Shown here one piece after another: positions 53,429-61,326 of a DNA stretch of 64,000 nt. The stretch spans positions 1 to 64,000 of the forward strand of contig RAZA01000013.1 in assembly GCA_003612485.1 (NCBI GenBank). Direction: 5' to 3'. This DNA is from a bacterium D16-50. Its GTDB lineage: Bacteria > Bacillota > Clostridia > Lachnospirales > Lachnospiraceae. Within the stretch, counting starts at the first letter, position 1, and the number at the start of each line of letters is the position of its first letter. Under the pieces are notes generated by a model. It searched no databases. It was given only the letters and a program-made list of their open reading frames with translations, and was not told where the DNA came from. Made by a program: the position numbers and the translations under genes.

Positions 53429-55540
53429 TCAGGCGTTTTGGGGAAACTCTACCTGAAGGGACACGCATTCCTTTCCGGTCAGCTCCTTGGTTCTTTCGTC
53501 AGGCTGTCCCAGACCTGCGCTTATGAGAAATCGATTGCCGCCGGGCTGTTTTTCGCCTTTTTCATCGATGACGTAGAAGGCATCGGGGCAAAGCTGCAGA
53601 TCTACCTGCCTGCTTTCCTGGCCGGATAGGCGTACTCTGGCGAAGGCACATAGTCTGGGGTTGGGCGGCGCATAGGGGGAATCCAGCGCCTTCACATACA
53701 CCTGCACCACTTCCTCTATGGCTATGTCGCTTTTATTGGTCACAGTTACAGTCACAGTGGTATGGGTGGGGTCATGTGCCATAATGGCGTTTTCTACCTC
53801 TGCGTCTCCGTAGGTGAGACCGTAGCCGAAGGGGTAGAGGGGACGTCCCTGAAAATATCGGTAGGTCCTTCCCTTCATGGAATAGTCTTCAAATGCAGGC
53901 AGATCCTCCGTGCTGCTGTAGAAGGTCACGGGCAGCTTGCCGGAGGGGGATATCTCACCGAAAAGCAGTTTTGCGATGGTTCGGCCGCCTCTTGCTCCCG
54001 GATACCAGACTTGCACCACAGCGGCGGCATGGTCTTGAAAATAGCGCAGATCCATGGCGCTGCCGGTCATGTTCAGCAGGATGACGGGTTTGCCCGTTTT
54101 TATAACGGCCTCTGCCAGCTCCCTCTGAACCAGAGGAAGCAGAAGGTCCAGCTTGTCGCCGGAGGCGTAGCTGTTTCCCGTGTCCCCCTCTTCGCCCTCC
54201 AGAGTCTCGTCCAGACCCAGACAGAGGATCACCACATCACTGTTGTTGGCTACGTTCACCGCCTCGCTGATGCGGTCCTGCCTTTGGGCCAGACTTTCCA
54301 CCTTCTCCCGGAATAGGTGACAGCCCTCGGAATAATAGACTCTGGTATCAGGGGATACATAGTCCTGAATCCCTTCCAGCACGGTAATGTATCTGGAGGA
54401 GGTTCCGTGGTAGTTTCCCACCAGAGCGCTCCGGCTGTTGGCATTGGGGCCGATGACCCCGATGGATTTCAGGCTTTCCGCAGAAAGAGGCAGCACACCG
54501 TTATTTTTCAGCAATACCACGCTCTCCGCAGTAGCCTTGGCGGCTGCTTCGAGATGCGCAGGACATTCCAGACGGTCAAATCCGATTTTGTCATATTCAG
54601 TATCATCAAAAAGACCCAGCAGGAATCGGGTGGTGAAGAGCCTTTCAGCGGCGGTTCCGATCTCTTCCTCGGTGACAAGCCCGTCCTGATAAGCCTTCAG
54701 CAGATGGAGATATGTATTGCCGCAGTTGACGTCACAGCCGTTTTTCAGTGCGAGAGCGGCGGATTCCTCTGCGGTGTCCGTCACCATATGCCTTGTGTGG
54801 AAATCCCCAATGGCCCAGCAGTCCGACACGAAATGGCCCTGAAAGTTCCACTTTCCCCTTAAGATATCCTGCATCAGAGTCTTGCTGCCGCAGCAGGGTT
54901 CCCCGTTGGTTCTGTTGTAGGCGCCCATGACGGCTTCCACTTCGGCCTCTTTTACAAGTGCTTCAAATGCGGGAAGGTAAGTCTCGTATAAGTCCTTTTG
55001 GGACACCTGAGCGTTAAATTCATGGCGCAGGGCCTCGGGGCCGGAATGGACCGCAAAATGTTTTGCGCAGGCGGCTGCCGTCATATGCTCACCCTTTCCC
55101 TGCATGCCCTGCACGTAGGCCTTGCCCATCTGGGCAGTGAGATAGGGATCCTCCCCGTAGGTCTCATGGCCCCGGCCCCATCTGGGATCGCGGAAAATGT
55201 TCACATTCGGGGACCAGAAGGTCAGACCCTTGTAAATGTCCCGATCCCCCTGAGCGCAGCTGGAATTGTACTTTGCCCGTCCCTCCACGGCGGTGATTCT
55301 TCCCATTTCTTCCGTCAGCTCCCTATCGAAAGCGGCGGCTATGCCGATGGCCTGAGGAAAGCTGGTGGCAGTCCCTGCCCGGGCCGCACCGTGAAGGCCT
55401 TCGTTCCACCAATTGTAGGCAGGTATGCCTAACCGTGGAATGGCCGGTGCGTCATATCTTAATTGAGAGGCTTTTTCCTCCAGTGTCATGCGGCTCACAA
55501 GCTCATGAGCCCTTTTTCTTGCTTCTTCTCTGTCTCTCAC
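53429..55540 (-). CDS. GH3 beta-xylosidase/beta-glucosidase-type glycosidase
   Basis: The start is taken at a GTG (55538-55540, minus strand): GGCGGAGGACAGAAA precedes it at 7 nt, whereas an upstream ATG 24 codons earlier lacks a site and overlaps the promoter. The 703-aa protein has the GH3 N-terminal barrel (YNWWNEGLHGAARAGTATSF, VFRDPRWGRGHETYGEDPYL-type segment, KHFAVHSGP), the nucleophile D240 in GHFVSDCWAIGDFHTRH, and the second domain GVIGPNANSRSALVGNY. A fibronectin-like C-terminus completes it. The WNEGLHG and AVHSGP motifs fit the xylosidase-like GH3 branch. It is cytoplasmic, with its own promoter and palindromic site. Confidence 0.9.
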   Translation of the reverse strand: MRDREEARKRAHELVSRMTLEEKASQLRYDAPAIPRLGIPAYNWWNEGLHGAARAGTATSFPQAIGIAAAFDRELTEEMGRITAVEGRAKYNSSCAQGDRDIYKGLTFWSPNVNIFRDPRWGRGHETYGEDPYLTAQMGKAYVQGMQGKGEHMTAAACAKHFAVHSGPEALRHEFNAQVSQKDLYETYLPAFEALVKEAEVEAVMGAYNRTNGEPCCGSKTLMQDILRGKWNFQGHFVSDCWAIGDFHTRHMVTDTAEESAALALKNGCDVNCGNTYLHLLKAYQDGLVTEEEIGTAAERLFTTRFLLGLFDDTEYDKIGFDRLECPAHLEAAAKATAESVVLLKNNGVLPLSAESLKSIGVIGPNANSRSALVGNYHGTSSRYITVLEGIQDYVSPDTRVYYSEGCHLFREKVESLAQRQDRISEAVNVANNSDVVILCLGLDETLEGEEGDTGNSYASGDKLDLLLPLVQRELAEAVIKTGKPVILLNMTGSAMDLRYFQDHAAAVVQVWYPGARGGRTIAKLLFGEISPSGKLPVTFYSSTEDLPAFEDYSMKGRTYRYFQGRPLYPFGYGLTYGDAEVENAIMAHDPTHTTVTVTVTNKSDIAIEEVVQVYVKALDSPYAPPNPRLCAFARVRLSGQESRQVDLQLCPDAFYVIDEKGEKQPGGNRFLISAGLGQPDERTKELTGKECVSLQVEFPQNA

Positions 55541-55570
55541 TTTCTGTCCTCCGCCGATGATTATAAATGC

Positions 55571-55661
55571 CTGTTTCGGTATTATACCATAAATATGTGC
55601 GCTAAAGCGCACATGGAATCAGAAGCCGAAACAGAGCCCTTCTGTTTCGGTATTATACCAT
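55571..55661. repeat. 20-bp direct repeat flanking a palindrome
   Basis: CTGTTTCGGTATTATACCAT occurs exactly at 55571-55590 and 55642-55661. Between them, CCGAAACAG (55626-55634) is the inverse of the first nine bases, giving a short hairpin with the second copy. Each copy carries, on the minus strand, the extended -10 TGGTATAAT, so the repeat may be a duplicated promoter. Confidence 0.8.
55581..55614 (-). promoter_or_regulatory. GH3 promoter with operator-like palindrome
   Basis: On the minus strand the extended -10 TGGTATAAT (55581-55589) has its -35 position (about 55604-55609) inside a perfect palindrome, ATGTGCGC (55595-55602), TAAA, GCGCACAT (55607-55614). Such overlap fits a repressor operator. 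The predicted leader to the GTG is about 33 nt. A second extended -10 copy lies at 55652-55660. Confidence 0.6.
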
Positions 55662-55721
55662 GTCCCACAGAGGATATCTTCCCATTATTTGCTGTTTTTT
55701 TCTTAAATATTGCTCTATGAG

Positions 55722-55788
55722 TATGCACTTCTTGCCCTTGACAGCTTCCGCAAAAAAAGGTACAATAACTACTAAAAAGTAGTGCATA
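55722..55788. promoter_or_regulatory. Inverted arms and palindrome around the cyclase promoter
   Basis: TATGCACTTCT (55722-55732) and AGTAGTGCATA (55778-55788) are inverse of each other at 10 of 11 positions and bracket the promoter. At the predicted start, ACTACT (55768-55773), AAAA, AGTAGT (55778-55783) is a perfect palindrome sharing the right arm. Looks like a control site; the regulator is unknown. Confidence 0.4.
55738..55766 (+). promoter_or_regulatory. Consensus sigmaA promoter of the cyclase-like gene
   Basis: TTGACA (55738-55743), 17 bp, TACAAT (55761-55766). The start is predicted near 55773, giving a leader of about 95 nt. Confidence 0.75.
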
Positions 55789-55868
55789 TGAGCCGCAGGC
55801 TTCGGAACTTACAAAGGTTTTGCCGCAGTAAGGGGTGCTGCGGAGGAAATACCAAGGAGGGCGGGGGA

Positions 55869-57062
55869 ATGTTTCAAAAGGGTCAGGTATATGAGAATGT
55901 CTATATGATTTTCGTGGATGCGGCAGGACACTCCAATGTGGTCAGGAGCAATCCCAGAGATGTCTCCGATCAGGCCTTCGACCTATTGTACCAGAAGGTG
56001 TGGGGGCGTCTGAGGGAGGCGGCGGAAAAGAAGGGCTGCGGGATCGCGGAGGTATGGTCCTGGCTTGGGGACGGGGGAATGTTCGCCGTCCATGACGAGA
56101 GGGAGCAGGTGGCTCTGGAGACGGCTCTGATGTTTGCCCGAAGCGTGCTGCAGAAGGATCTGCGGGGGCTGAGGCGGGAGTTTGCAAAGAGGGAAATCAA
56201 CGGGGAGATTCATCTTCGTATCGCCGTCCACAAGGGGACCATACGCTATACGGATCAGGGGCAGCAGGGACTGATCCATTCGTCGGATATCAACTGGGGA
56301 GCCCATCTGGAGGAGGCCACGCCTCAGGATTCCGTGGCCATATCCAAGGATGTCTACGGCATCATGGGCAAGAACAAGCAGGGCTTCGTCCACGGAGGCA
56401 GGTTCGAGGAGCGGGAAGTGTATGTGTTCACGCCAAAGGTGGACGCGGCGCTGGTGAGAAGGAACTGGGCGGCTTCTCAAGGGTTCGAGGGGCTGGGCAT
56501 GGTTCAGGGCTATCTGCAGAGGGTCAGCCAAAGGGACAAGGCCGCCCTGATCAATACTGCCAAGGTGAGGGTGGTGGATTTCGGGACGACCCTTACCACC
56601 TGCGCCAATTACTTGTTCTCCACGGAACGCCCGGTATACTATCGCGATGCGGTGATCAGCCTTCTGAATAGGGGCGGAAGCTTTGTCTGCTATATGCTGG
56701 AGCCGGGCTCGCCGGGGGCCGCACAGCTTGCGGAGCTTCGGATGGAGGATACGGACGGGAAGCTGGAGTTTTCCATGGATAGGTTCAAAGTCTTCAAGGG
56801 CAAGGAGGTGGCGCCTATGGAGGGGTTTCAGGTCTATCAGTACAAGCTGAATTCCAACATGGCCGCCATGTTCATCGATCCGGAATCGGAGGACGGGGTC
56901 TGTCTTTATTCTCCCTATCTGAACGGGATGCCCAAGGGCGGCGAGGTTCTCGACCGGGCCGACATGCCTCACTATCTGGTGAGCAGGAAGAAGGGCGGGA
57001 TGTATGACTATATATGGAACTATGTTTCTGAGTATATGGAAAGTGCAAGGAGAGCTCTGTAA
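55869..57062 (+). CDS. Class III nucleotidyl-cyclase-like protein with C-terminal sensor domain
   Basis: 397 aa from the ATG at 55869 (AAGGAGGGCGGGGG upstream). Residues about 10-190 have the cyclase catalytic fold: metal aspartates D17 in MIFVDAAGHS and D68 in WSWLGDGGMFAV, then HLRIAVHKGTIRYTDQG and SSDINWGAHLEEATPQDSVA with N142. The arginine usual after AA is a histidine (H146), and the purine-lysine position before GD is not lysine, so activity or base choice may be unusual. Residues about 205-397 resemble phospholipase-D-like sensor domains (VRVVDFGTTLTTCANYLF, GGSFVCYMLEPGSPGAAQLA), without an H-K-D motif. It is alone on its transcript, convergent with the kinase gene. Function unknown. 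Confidence 0.65.
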   Translation: MFQKGQVYENVYMIFVDAAGHSNVVRSNPRDVSDQAFDLLYQKVWGRLREAAEKKGCGIAEVWSWLGDGGMFAVHDEREQVALETALMFARSVLQKDLRGLRREFAKREINGEIHLRIAVHKGTIRYTDQGQQGLIHSSDINWGAHLEEATPQDSVAISKDVYGIMGKNKQGFVHGGRFEEREVYVFTPKVDAALVRRNWAASQGFEGLGMVQGYLQRVSQRDKAALINTAKVRVVDFGTTLTTCANYLFSTERPVYYRDAVISLLNRGGSFVCYMLEPGSPGAAQLAELRMEDTDGKLEFSMDRFKVFKGKEVAPMEGFQVYQYKLNSNMAAMFIDPESEDGVCLYSPYLNGMPKGGEVLDRADMPHYLVSRKKGGMYDYIWNYVSEYMESARRAL

Positions 57063-57100
57063 GGCGGCGGACTGTTTGGGAAGGTTGTTTTTGGACATGT

Positions 57101-58069
57101 CTATTTTTCCGGCGTTTCTTCCGGAAAGAGCAGCAGAATGCGGAAGAACCCATTGTCCGTCTCTGCCATTGCCTCGCCTCCAAGCTTCCGCATCAGTTCC
57201 CTTACGATGAAGAGCCCTAAGCCTGAGGAAGCTCTTCCCCGGGCCGGATCGGCCTTGTAGAACCGGTCGAAGATCTGGGATATGTCCATGGGGCGGCTAA
57301 TAGGAAAAGGATTCTCAAAGATGAGACAGCCGGCAGGGGATATTGTCCGGGACCGGGCCGTAGAACATCGGAGGGGACAGTGGGCGGGCGCTTCCCCGCT
57401 GCTCTGCAGGATCCGCAGGCCTCCGCTGCCGTGGAGCAGGGCGTTCTGGATCAGATTCAGAAAAATGCGCCGAAGGGCTTCTTCCTCTCCAAAGACACAG
57501 AAATCTTCGCTCTCGAAGGAGACTTCGGGAGCGAATCCTGCCTTTTCAAACTGGGTATAGAAGCCCAGCAGGCACTCTCCCAATAGCGGGAGCGCTTGTA
57601 TCCTCCGCTGGTTTTCCGGGGCGAGGGTGAAGTCCTCACCGGCCAGCTTGGTGTATAGGAACAGTTTCTCAAGCATATCTTCCAGATCTTCCATGCGGCT
57701 TTGGGCCGCGGTCAGACAATGCTTTACTTTGTCGGCGTTCTCGCATTCCATGGCAAGCTGCACATATCCCGAAGCCCCTGTGAGAGGGGTGCGGATATCG
57801 TGGGCAAGATTGGTGATGTTCTGCTTCAGGAGTCTTTCTTCCCGCTGATACAGCAGGTGCTCCGCATCCTTGGCGGACAGTATCTGGTTCAGCCGCTTAC
57901 ACAGCGTCAAAAGGCAGCGCTGGCGGCTGCCCGCCGCCAGTTCCATATGGCTGCCCCGACAGATTTGGGCAAGCTGCCCGCAGAGGGACCGGATTTCCCT
58001 CCTAAGTCCTAGATAGAGCCATGCCAGACAGAGGCAAATCATGCATAATGTGATCAATAGGATAATCAT
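57101..58069 (-). CDS. Sensor histidine kinase (lantibiotic-resistance type)
   Basis: A 322-aa kinase with a single N-terminal helix (IILLITLCMICLCLAWLYLG) and no large outside domain. The H-box is NLAHDIRTPLTGASGYVQL, the N-box FLNLIQNALLHGSG and the G2 box SSGLGLFIVRELMRKLGG. The G1 box is replaced by LIFENPFPISRPMDISQIF, as in NisK/CprK-like kinases. GGAG lies 9 nt before the ATG. It is the last gene of the minus-strand module RR-ATPase-permease-kinase, presumably sensing envelope stress or antimicrobial peptides through the transporter. Confidence 0.85.
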   Translation of the reverse strand: MIILLITLCMICLCLAWLYLGLRREIRSLCGQLAQICRGSHMELAAGSRQRCLLTLCKRLNQILSAKDAEHLLYQREERLLKQNITNLAHDIRTPLTGASGYVQLAMECENADKVKHCLTAAQSRMEDLEDMLEKLFLYTKLAGEDFTLAPENQRRIQALPLLGECLLGFYTQFEKAGFAPEVSFESEDFCVFGEEEALRRIFLNLIQNALLHGSGGLRILQSSGEAPAHCPLRCSTARSRTISPAGCLIFENPFPISRPMDISQIFDRFYKADPARGRASSGLGLFIVRELMRKLGGEAMAETDNGFFRILLLFPEETPEK

Positions 58070-58166
58070 TGCGGAGTCTCCTTTGTTTCAGAAGGCCGGT
58101 CCTTCAAATAACCCGTTTTGACAGAGCTGCTCACCGGAACACCCCGAAGAGCAGCACAATACCTTC

Positions 58167-58979
58167 TCAGATATCCCGTTTGGACAGAGCCACAGCAGCA
58201 GCCACGGAATAGACGGTCAGAAATACCAGACTTATGGCATAGGTCTTCAGATCGCCGGGTCCCGTGTAAAGGGACGGACCATAGCTTAAGTTATAGTAGA
58301 GCGTGTATTTTATCCATTCGTTGGCCCCGAACAGTCCCGTGAACTGGGCCACAAGCGTCACTGCCAAGCCGCTGCTCAGCAGCAGAGTGACGACTATGCC
58401 GGCGGCAGAGCTTCTGGTGAAGGAGGAGATAAAGATCACCAGAGTCAGGAAGGCGGTGGTGTTCAGCCATGCCCAGCTGAGATAGAACAGGGTCTCGCCG
58501 GGCCCGGCCAGAGGGAGCATACCGCCGAAGAACAAGTTCAGCAGCAGGCATAGGCCTAAGAGCAGAAGCAAAATGCATAGGTTCACGAGCGCTGCGAGGA
58601 GAGTCTTGCTGCAGATGTATTTCCAGCGGTTCCTATGCAGCGACAAAGTGTTTTTCAGGAATCCGCTGTGAAAGTCCATGTAGACGAAAAGCGCTGTGAA
58701 GATTCCCAGAATGCAGGTGTAGGCGCCTCCGTCCATGCAGATCTCCCGGAGCATGTCCAGAGTGTCATACTGCTGCAGGATCTGTGGGCCAAAATCCTCT
58801 GCGGTATACAGATAGGCGGTCATGCCCAGGCTTTCGGCAGCGGCCTGCCCCTGAGGAGTGACTACCAGCCATATCATCCAATAACATAGGACGCTGGCGG
58901 CCGCCAGAAGGCCCAGACAGATGTAGAGCGACTTGCTTCTGATCAGACGATAAAAATCCATGCGCAGCATATTAAGCAT
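58167..58979 (-). CDS. ABC-2-type permease of resistance module
   Basis: 270 aa from MLNMLRMDFYRLIRSKSLYI, with six helices (SLYICLGLLAAASVLCYWMI, ILGIFTALFVYMDFHSGFL, NLCILLLLLGLCLLLNLFFG and so on), ending in SLVFLTVYSVAAAVALSKRD. Lantibiotic-immunity permeases (LanE/G, CprB/C) have this layout. Its start overlaps the ATPase gene by 8 nt. Only one permease is present, where many such systems have two. Confidence 0.82.
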   Translation of the reverse strand: MLNMLRMDFYRLIRSKSLYICLGLLAAASVLCYWMIWLVVTPQGQAAAESLGMTAYLYTAEDFGPQILQQYDTLDMLREICMDGGAYTCILGIFTALFVYMDFHSGFLKNTLSLHRNRWKYICSKTLLAALVNLCILLLLLGLCLLLNLFFGGMLPLAGPGETLFYLSWAWLNTTAFLTLVIFISSFTRSSAAGIVVTLLLSSGLAVTLVAQFTGLFGANEWIKYTLYYNLSYGPSLYTGPGDLKTYAISLVFLTVYSVAAAVALSKRDI

Positions 58980-59925
58980 TTTTTTCTTCCCCCTTTCCCA
59001 TGGTCTGGCCGTCCATGCGGGCCAGAAAATATTCCTCCAGATCCATATGGTGGAAGCCGGAGGAGTAGACCTGCACATGGTTCTCGATGAGCAGCTGGTT
59101 CAGCCATGCTCCCTCCTGCAGACCGTAGAGCCGTATGGTCCGGGCGTCCGTCACCTCCGGGAAAAGCTTCGGAGCGCGCTCCAGAATCAGAGCCAGGGCC
59201 CGCTTGGCGTCGTCCACCTCGATGCGGAAATAATCCTTGCAGTTTTGAGCCAGTTCTTCCCCGCTGATCTGATCCACCAGACTGCCGTCCTTGATGATGC
59301 CGTAATGGGTGGATATCTTGCTCAGCTCCCCTAATATGTGAGAGCTGATGATGAAGGTCTTTCCCTCCTGATTCAGGCGGAGGATCAGCTGGCGTATCTC
59401 CCGCACGCCCTCCGGATCCAGTCCGTTGATGGGCTCGTCGAGAATCAATAGATCCGGGTTGCCCAGAAGGGCAAGGGCAATGCCCAGCCTTTGCTTCATG
59501 CCCATGGAGAAGCGCTTCACCTTTTTGCTGCCTGCGGCGGCGAGTCCGGTGTCCTCCAGAACTTTATCTACACTGGAATAGTCAGTGAGGCCGATGCATT
59601 TGGCCCTCATGACGGCGTTCTGTCTGGCGGTCATGTGGGGATAGAGTCCGGCGGATTCTATCAGGCACCCGATGCGCCTCGCCGCGAAGGCATCGTTGTC
59701 TGGCCTGCCAAAGAGCCGGATATCCCCGGACGTAGGGCTTGCAAGCCCGCAGAGCATCTTCAGGGTGGTGGACTTCCCGGCGCCGTTTCTGCCGATGAAG
59801 CCGTATATGGAACCCTCCCGTACCCGCATGTCCAGACGGTTTACGGCGGTCTTGTTCTGATACATCTTGGTGAGGGCCATGGTCTCCACAGCGTAGGCCG
59901 CGGAACGCTCATGATTTTGGTTCAT
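58972..59925 (-). CDS. ABC ATPase of resistance module (BcrA/LanF-like)
   Basis: 317 aa from the ATG at 59925 (AAAGGAGAT 9 nt upstream; a start 27 nt earlier lacks a site). It has Walker A GRNGAGKSTTLKML, signature FSMGMKQRLGIALAL, Walker B LLILDEPINGLDP and the H-loop ISSHIL. The C-terminal 90 residues match the BcrA-type tail. It partners the permease downstream, and the pair is controlled by the response regulator in front. Confidence 0.9.
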   Translation of the reverse strand: MNQNHERSAAYAVETMALTKMYQNKTAVNRLDMRVREGSIYGFIGRNGAGKSTTLKMLCGLASPTSGDIRLFGRPDNDAFAARRIGCLIESAGLYPHMTARQNAVMRAKCIGLTDYSSVDKVLEDTGLAAAGSKKVKRFSMGMKQRLGIALALLGNPDLLILDEPINGLDPEGVREIRQLILRLNQEGKTFIISSHILGELSKISTHYGIIKDGSLVDQISGEELAQNCKDYFRIEVDDAKRALALILERAPKLFPEVTDARTIRLYGLQEGAWLNQLLIENHVQVYSSGFHHMDLEEYFLARMDGQTMGKGEEKNA

Positions 59926-60015
59926 TCCTATGATCTCCTTTCCGTTTCTCATGATTCCATGTTAAAGGAGAAGCATTCAAAAAGCGCTCAGAAAAGTTTA
60001 AGAATTGTTAAAGAT

Positions 60016-60693
60016 TCAGGAGAGCTTGAAGCCCATACCCCATACTGTCTGAATATAAGAATCGGTTCCGCTGTCCTTGAGCTTGGAGCGGATGTTGCTG
60101 ATATGCACGTTGAGAGTCTTGTCCTCCGCCAGATATTCCTCCCCCCATGCGTATTCATAGATGGTCTGTTTGGAGAAAACCCGCTTGGGATTCCTGATCA
60201 GGAGCTCCAGAATCAGGAATTCATGCTTCGTGAGGGATATGTGGGCTCCTGCGGCGGTGAGCTCCTGAGTGTCCGGATTCAGGATCCATTCTTTGTGCCG
60301 GTATACATTGTCCTCTAGACAGCCGCTCTGTACGGCCTTTTCTTTTCGGCGCAGCTGCACCTGAATCCGCACCAATAGCTCCGGCAGCTGGAAGGGCTTG
60401 CAGAGATAGTCGTCCGCGCCGGAGGAAAGCGCCTCCACCTTGCTGTCCAGTCCGCTTTTTGCAGAAAGCACGATAACGGGGGTTTTTTCGGAAAATAGGG
60501 ATACAAGCTCTTCTCCCGGAATGCCCGGAAGCATGAGATCCAGCAGAATCAGATCGAATTCTTGTATTGAAAAGAGAAGCTTTGCCTCGCTGCCGGAGAA
60601 GGCCTGAGAGCATACATAGTCATGTTCCTCCAGATATTCCCGCAGCATTTGGTTGTTCTGGGCATCGTCTTCTACGATCAGGATATGTTTCAT
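60016..60693 (-). CDS. OmpR-family response regulator of resistance module
   Basis: A 225-aa regulator: receiver with acidic pocket IVEDD, phosphoacceptor in LILLDLMLPGIPG and lysine in SAKSGLDSKVEALSSGADDY; winged helix with LTKHEFLILELLIRNPKRVF and LNVHISNIRSKLKDSG. The first gene of the module, expressed from a consensus promoter at 60738-60766. Its kinase partner is at 57101, the last gene. Confidence 0.92.
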   Translation of the reverse strand: MKHILIVEDDAQNNQMLREYLEEHDYVCSQAFSGSEAKLLFSIQEFDLILLDLMLPGIPGEELVSLFSEKTPVIVLSAKSGLDSKVEALSSGADDYLCKPFQLPELLVRIQVQLRRKEKAVQSGCLEDNVYRHKEWILNPDTQELTAAGAHISLTKHEFLILELLIRNPKRVFSKQTIYEYAWGEEYLAEDKTLNVHISNIRSKLKDSGTDSYIQTVWGMGFKLS

Positions 60694-60737
60694 TTTATTT
60701 GGTTCCTTTTTTGCTTGGAAGTTCTTCTTAAGGCATA

Positions 60738-60766
60738 ATTATAGGAAAGGCATGGGGGCTTGTCAA
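60738..60766 (-). promoter_or_regulatory. Consensus sigmaA promoter of the resistance module
   Basis: Minus strand: TTGACA (60761-60766), 17 bp, TATAAT (60738-60743), about 45 bp before the response-regulator start. A perfect match to the vegetative consensus, suggesting high basal expression. Confidence 0.85.
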
Positions 60767-60785
60767 CAAGATTCACAAAAATCAG

Positions 60786-60814
60786 TTGCATTCTGGCTTT
60801 TTGTCGAATAAAAT
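60786..60814 (+). promoter_or_regulatory. SigmaA-type promoter of the Mrr-like gene
   Basis: TTGCAT (60786-60791), 17 bp, TAAAAT (60809-60814), 65 bp before the ATG at 60880. It is back-to-back with the resistance-module promoter. Confidence 0.6.
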
Positions 60815-60879
60815 AGAAGTGTGGCAAATAATACAGCCAGAGGCCTTTGGCGGAAGACAGCCGGGAGGAAACGGAGCTT

Positions 60880-61326
60880 ATGGATACACCGATCATTATT
60901 GTCATTGTGGTTTCTGCGGCGGCCATGGCCGCCAGCGCGGCGCTCTATCTGCGCCAGCGGGCAAGGCGGCGCAGGCCGGAGGAGTTCGACCTGATGGAGG
61001 GCCGGGATTTTGAGCATTATTGCGCTGAGCTTCTGCGGCGGAGAGGCTTTCAGGAGGTGGAGGTCACCAAGGGCAGCGGAGATTACGGAATCGACATCCT
61101 TGCCGAGAAGGATGGGGTGACCTATGCTGTCCAGTGCAAGCGTTATGCCGCCCCCGTGGGGGTCAAGGCGGTTCAGGAGGCCTATGCGGGAAGGGATTAT
61201 TATGACCGGATGGTGGGGGCAGTGCTGACCAACCAGTATTTTACCCAGCCCGCGGTGGAGGCGGCCAGACGGCTCAAGATACTCCTTTGGGATCGGGGGT
61301 ATCTGGAGAGTATGATGGAGGAGTAG
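60880..61326 (+). CDS. Membrane-anchored Mrr-like restriction endonuclease domain
   Basis: 148 aa with a single helix (IIIVIVVSAAAMAASAALYL) then an Mrr_cat/PD-(D/E)xK domain: FEHYCAELLRRRGFQEVEVT, GSGDYGIDILAEKDG with D72, and TYAVQCKRYAAPVGVKAVQE with Q85 and K87, the D-QxK form of the active site. The ATG at 60880 is chosen because CGGAG and GGAGG precede it. Stand-alone TM-Mrr proteins of this size are widespread in Clostridia with unknown role, possibly foreign-DNA cleavage at the membrane. Its last 53 nt overlap the convergent DUF885 gene. Confidence 0.8.
   Translation: MDTPIIIVIVVSAAAMAASAALYLRQRARRRRPEEFDLMEGRDFEHYCAELLRRRGFQEVEVTKGSGDYGIDILAEKDGVTYAVQCKRYAAPVGVKAVQEAYAGRDYYDRMVGAVLTNQYFTQPAVEAARRLKILLWDRGYLESMMEE

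Larger units (their letters stand above)
55541..55868. other. 328-bp divergent control region, GH3 to cyclase-like gene
   Basis: Contains the GH3 promoter with a palindrome over its -35, a 20-bp direct repeat, and a consensus promoter with flanking inverted arms for the cyclase-like gene; all listed separately. A 41-codon frame from 55595 has no ribosome binding site and is not called. Confidence 0.65.

Noticed and set aside
55595..55720. 41-codon plus-strand frame in the GH3/cyclase control region
   Set aside because: It starts in the palindrome, lacks a ribosome binding site and is formed by the duplicated promoter repeat.
55869..57062. Pycsar defence system
   Set aside because: No adjacent transmembrane or TIR effector with a cyclic-nucleotide sensor is encoded; only the cyclase-like protein is present.
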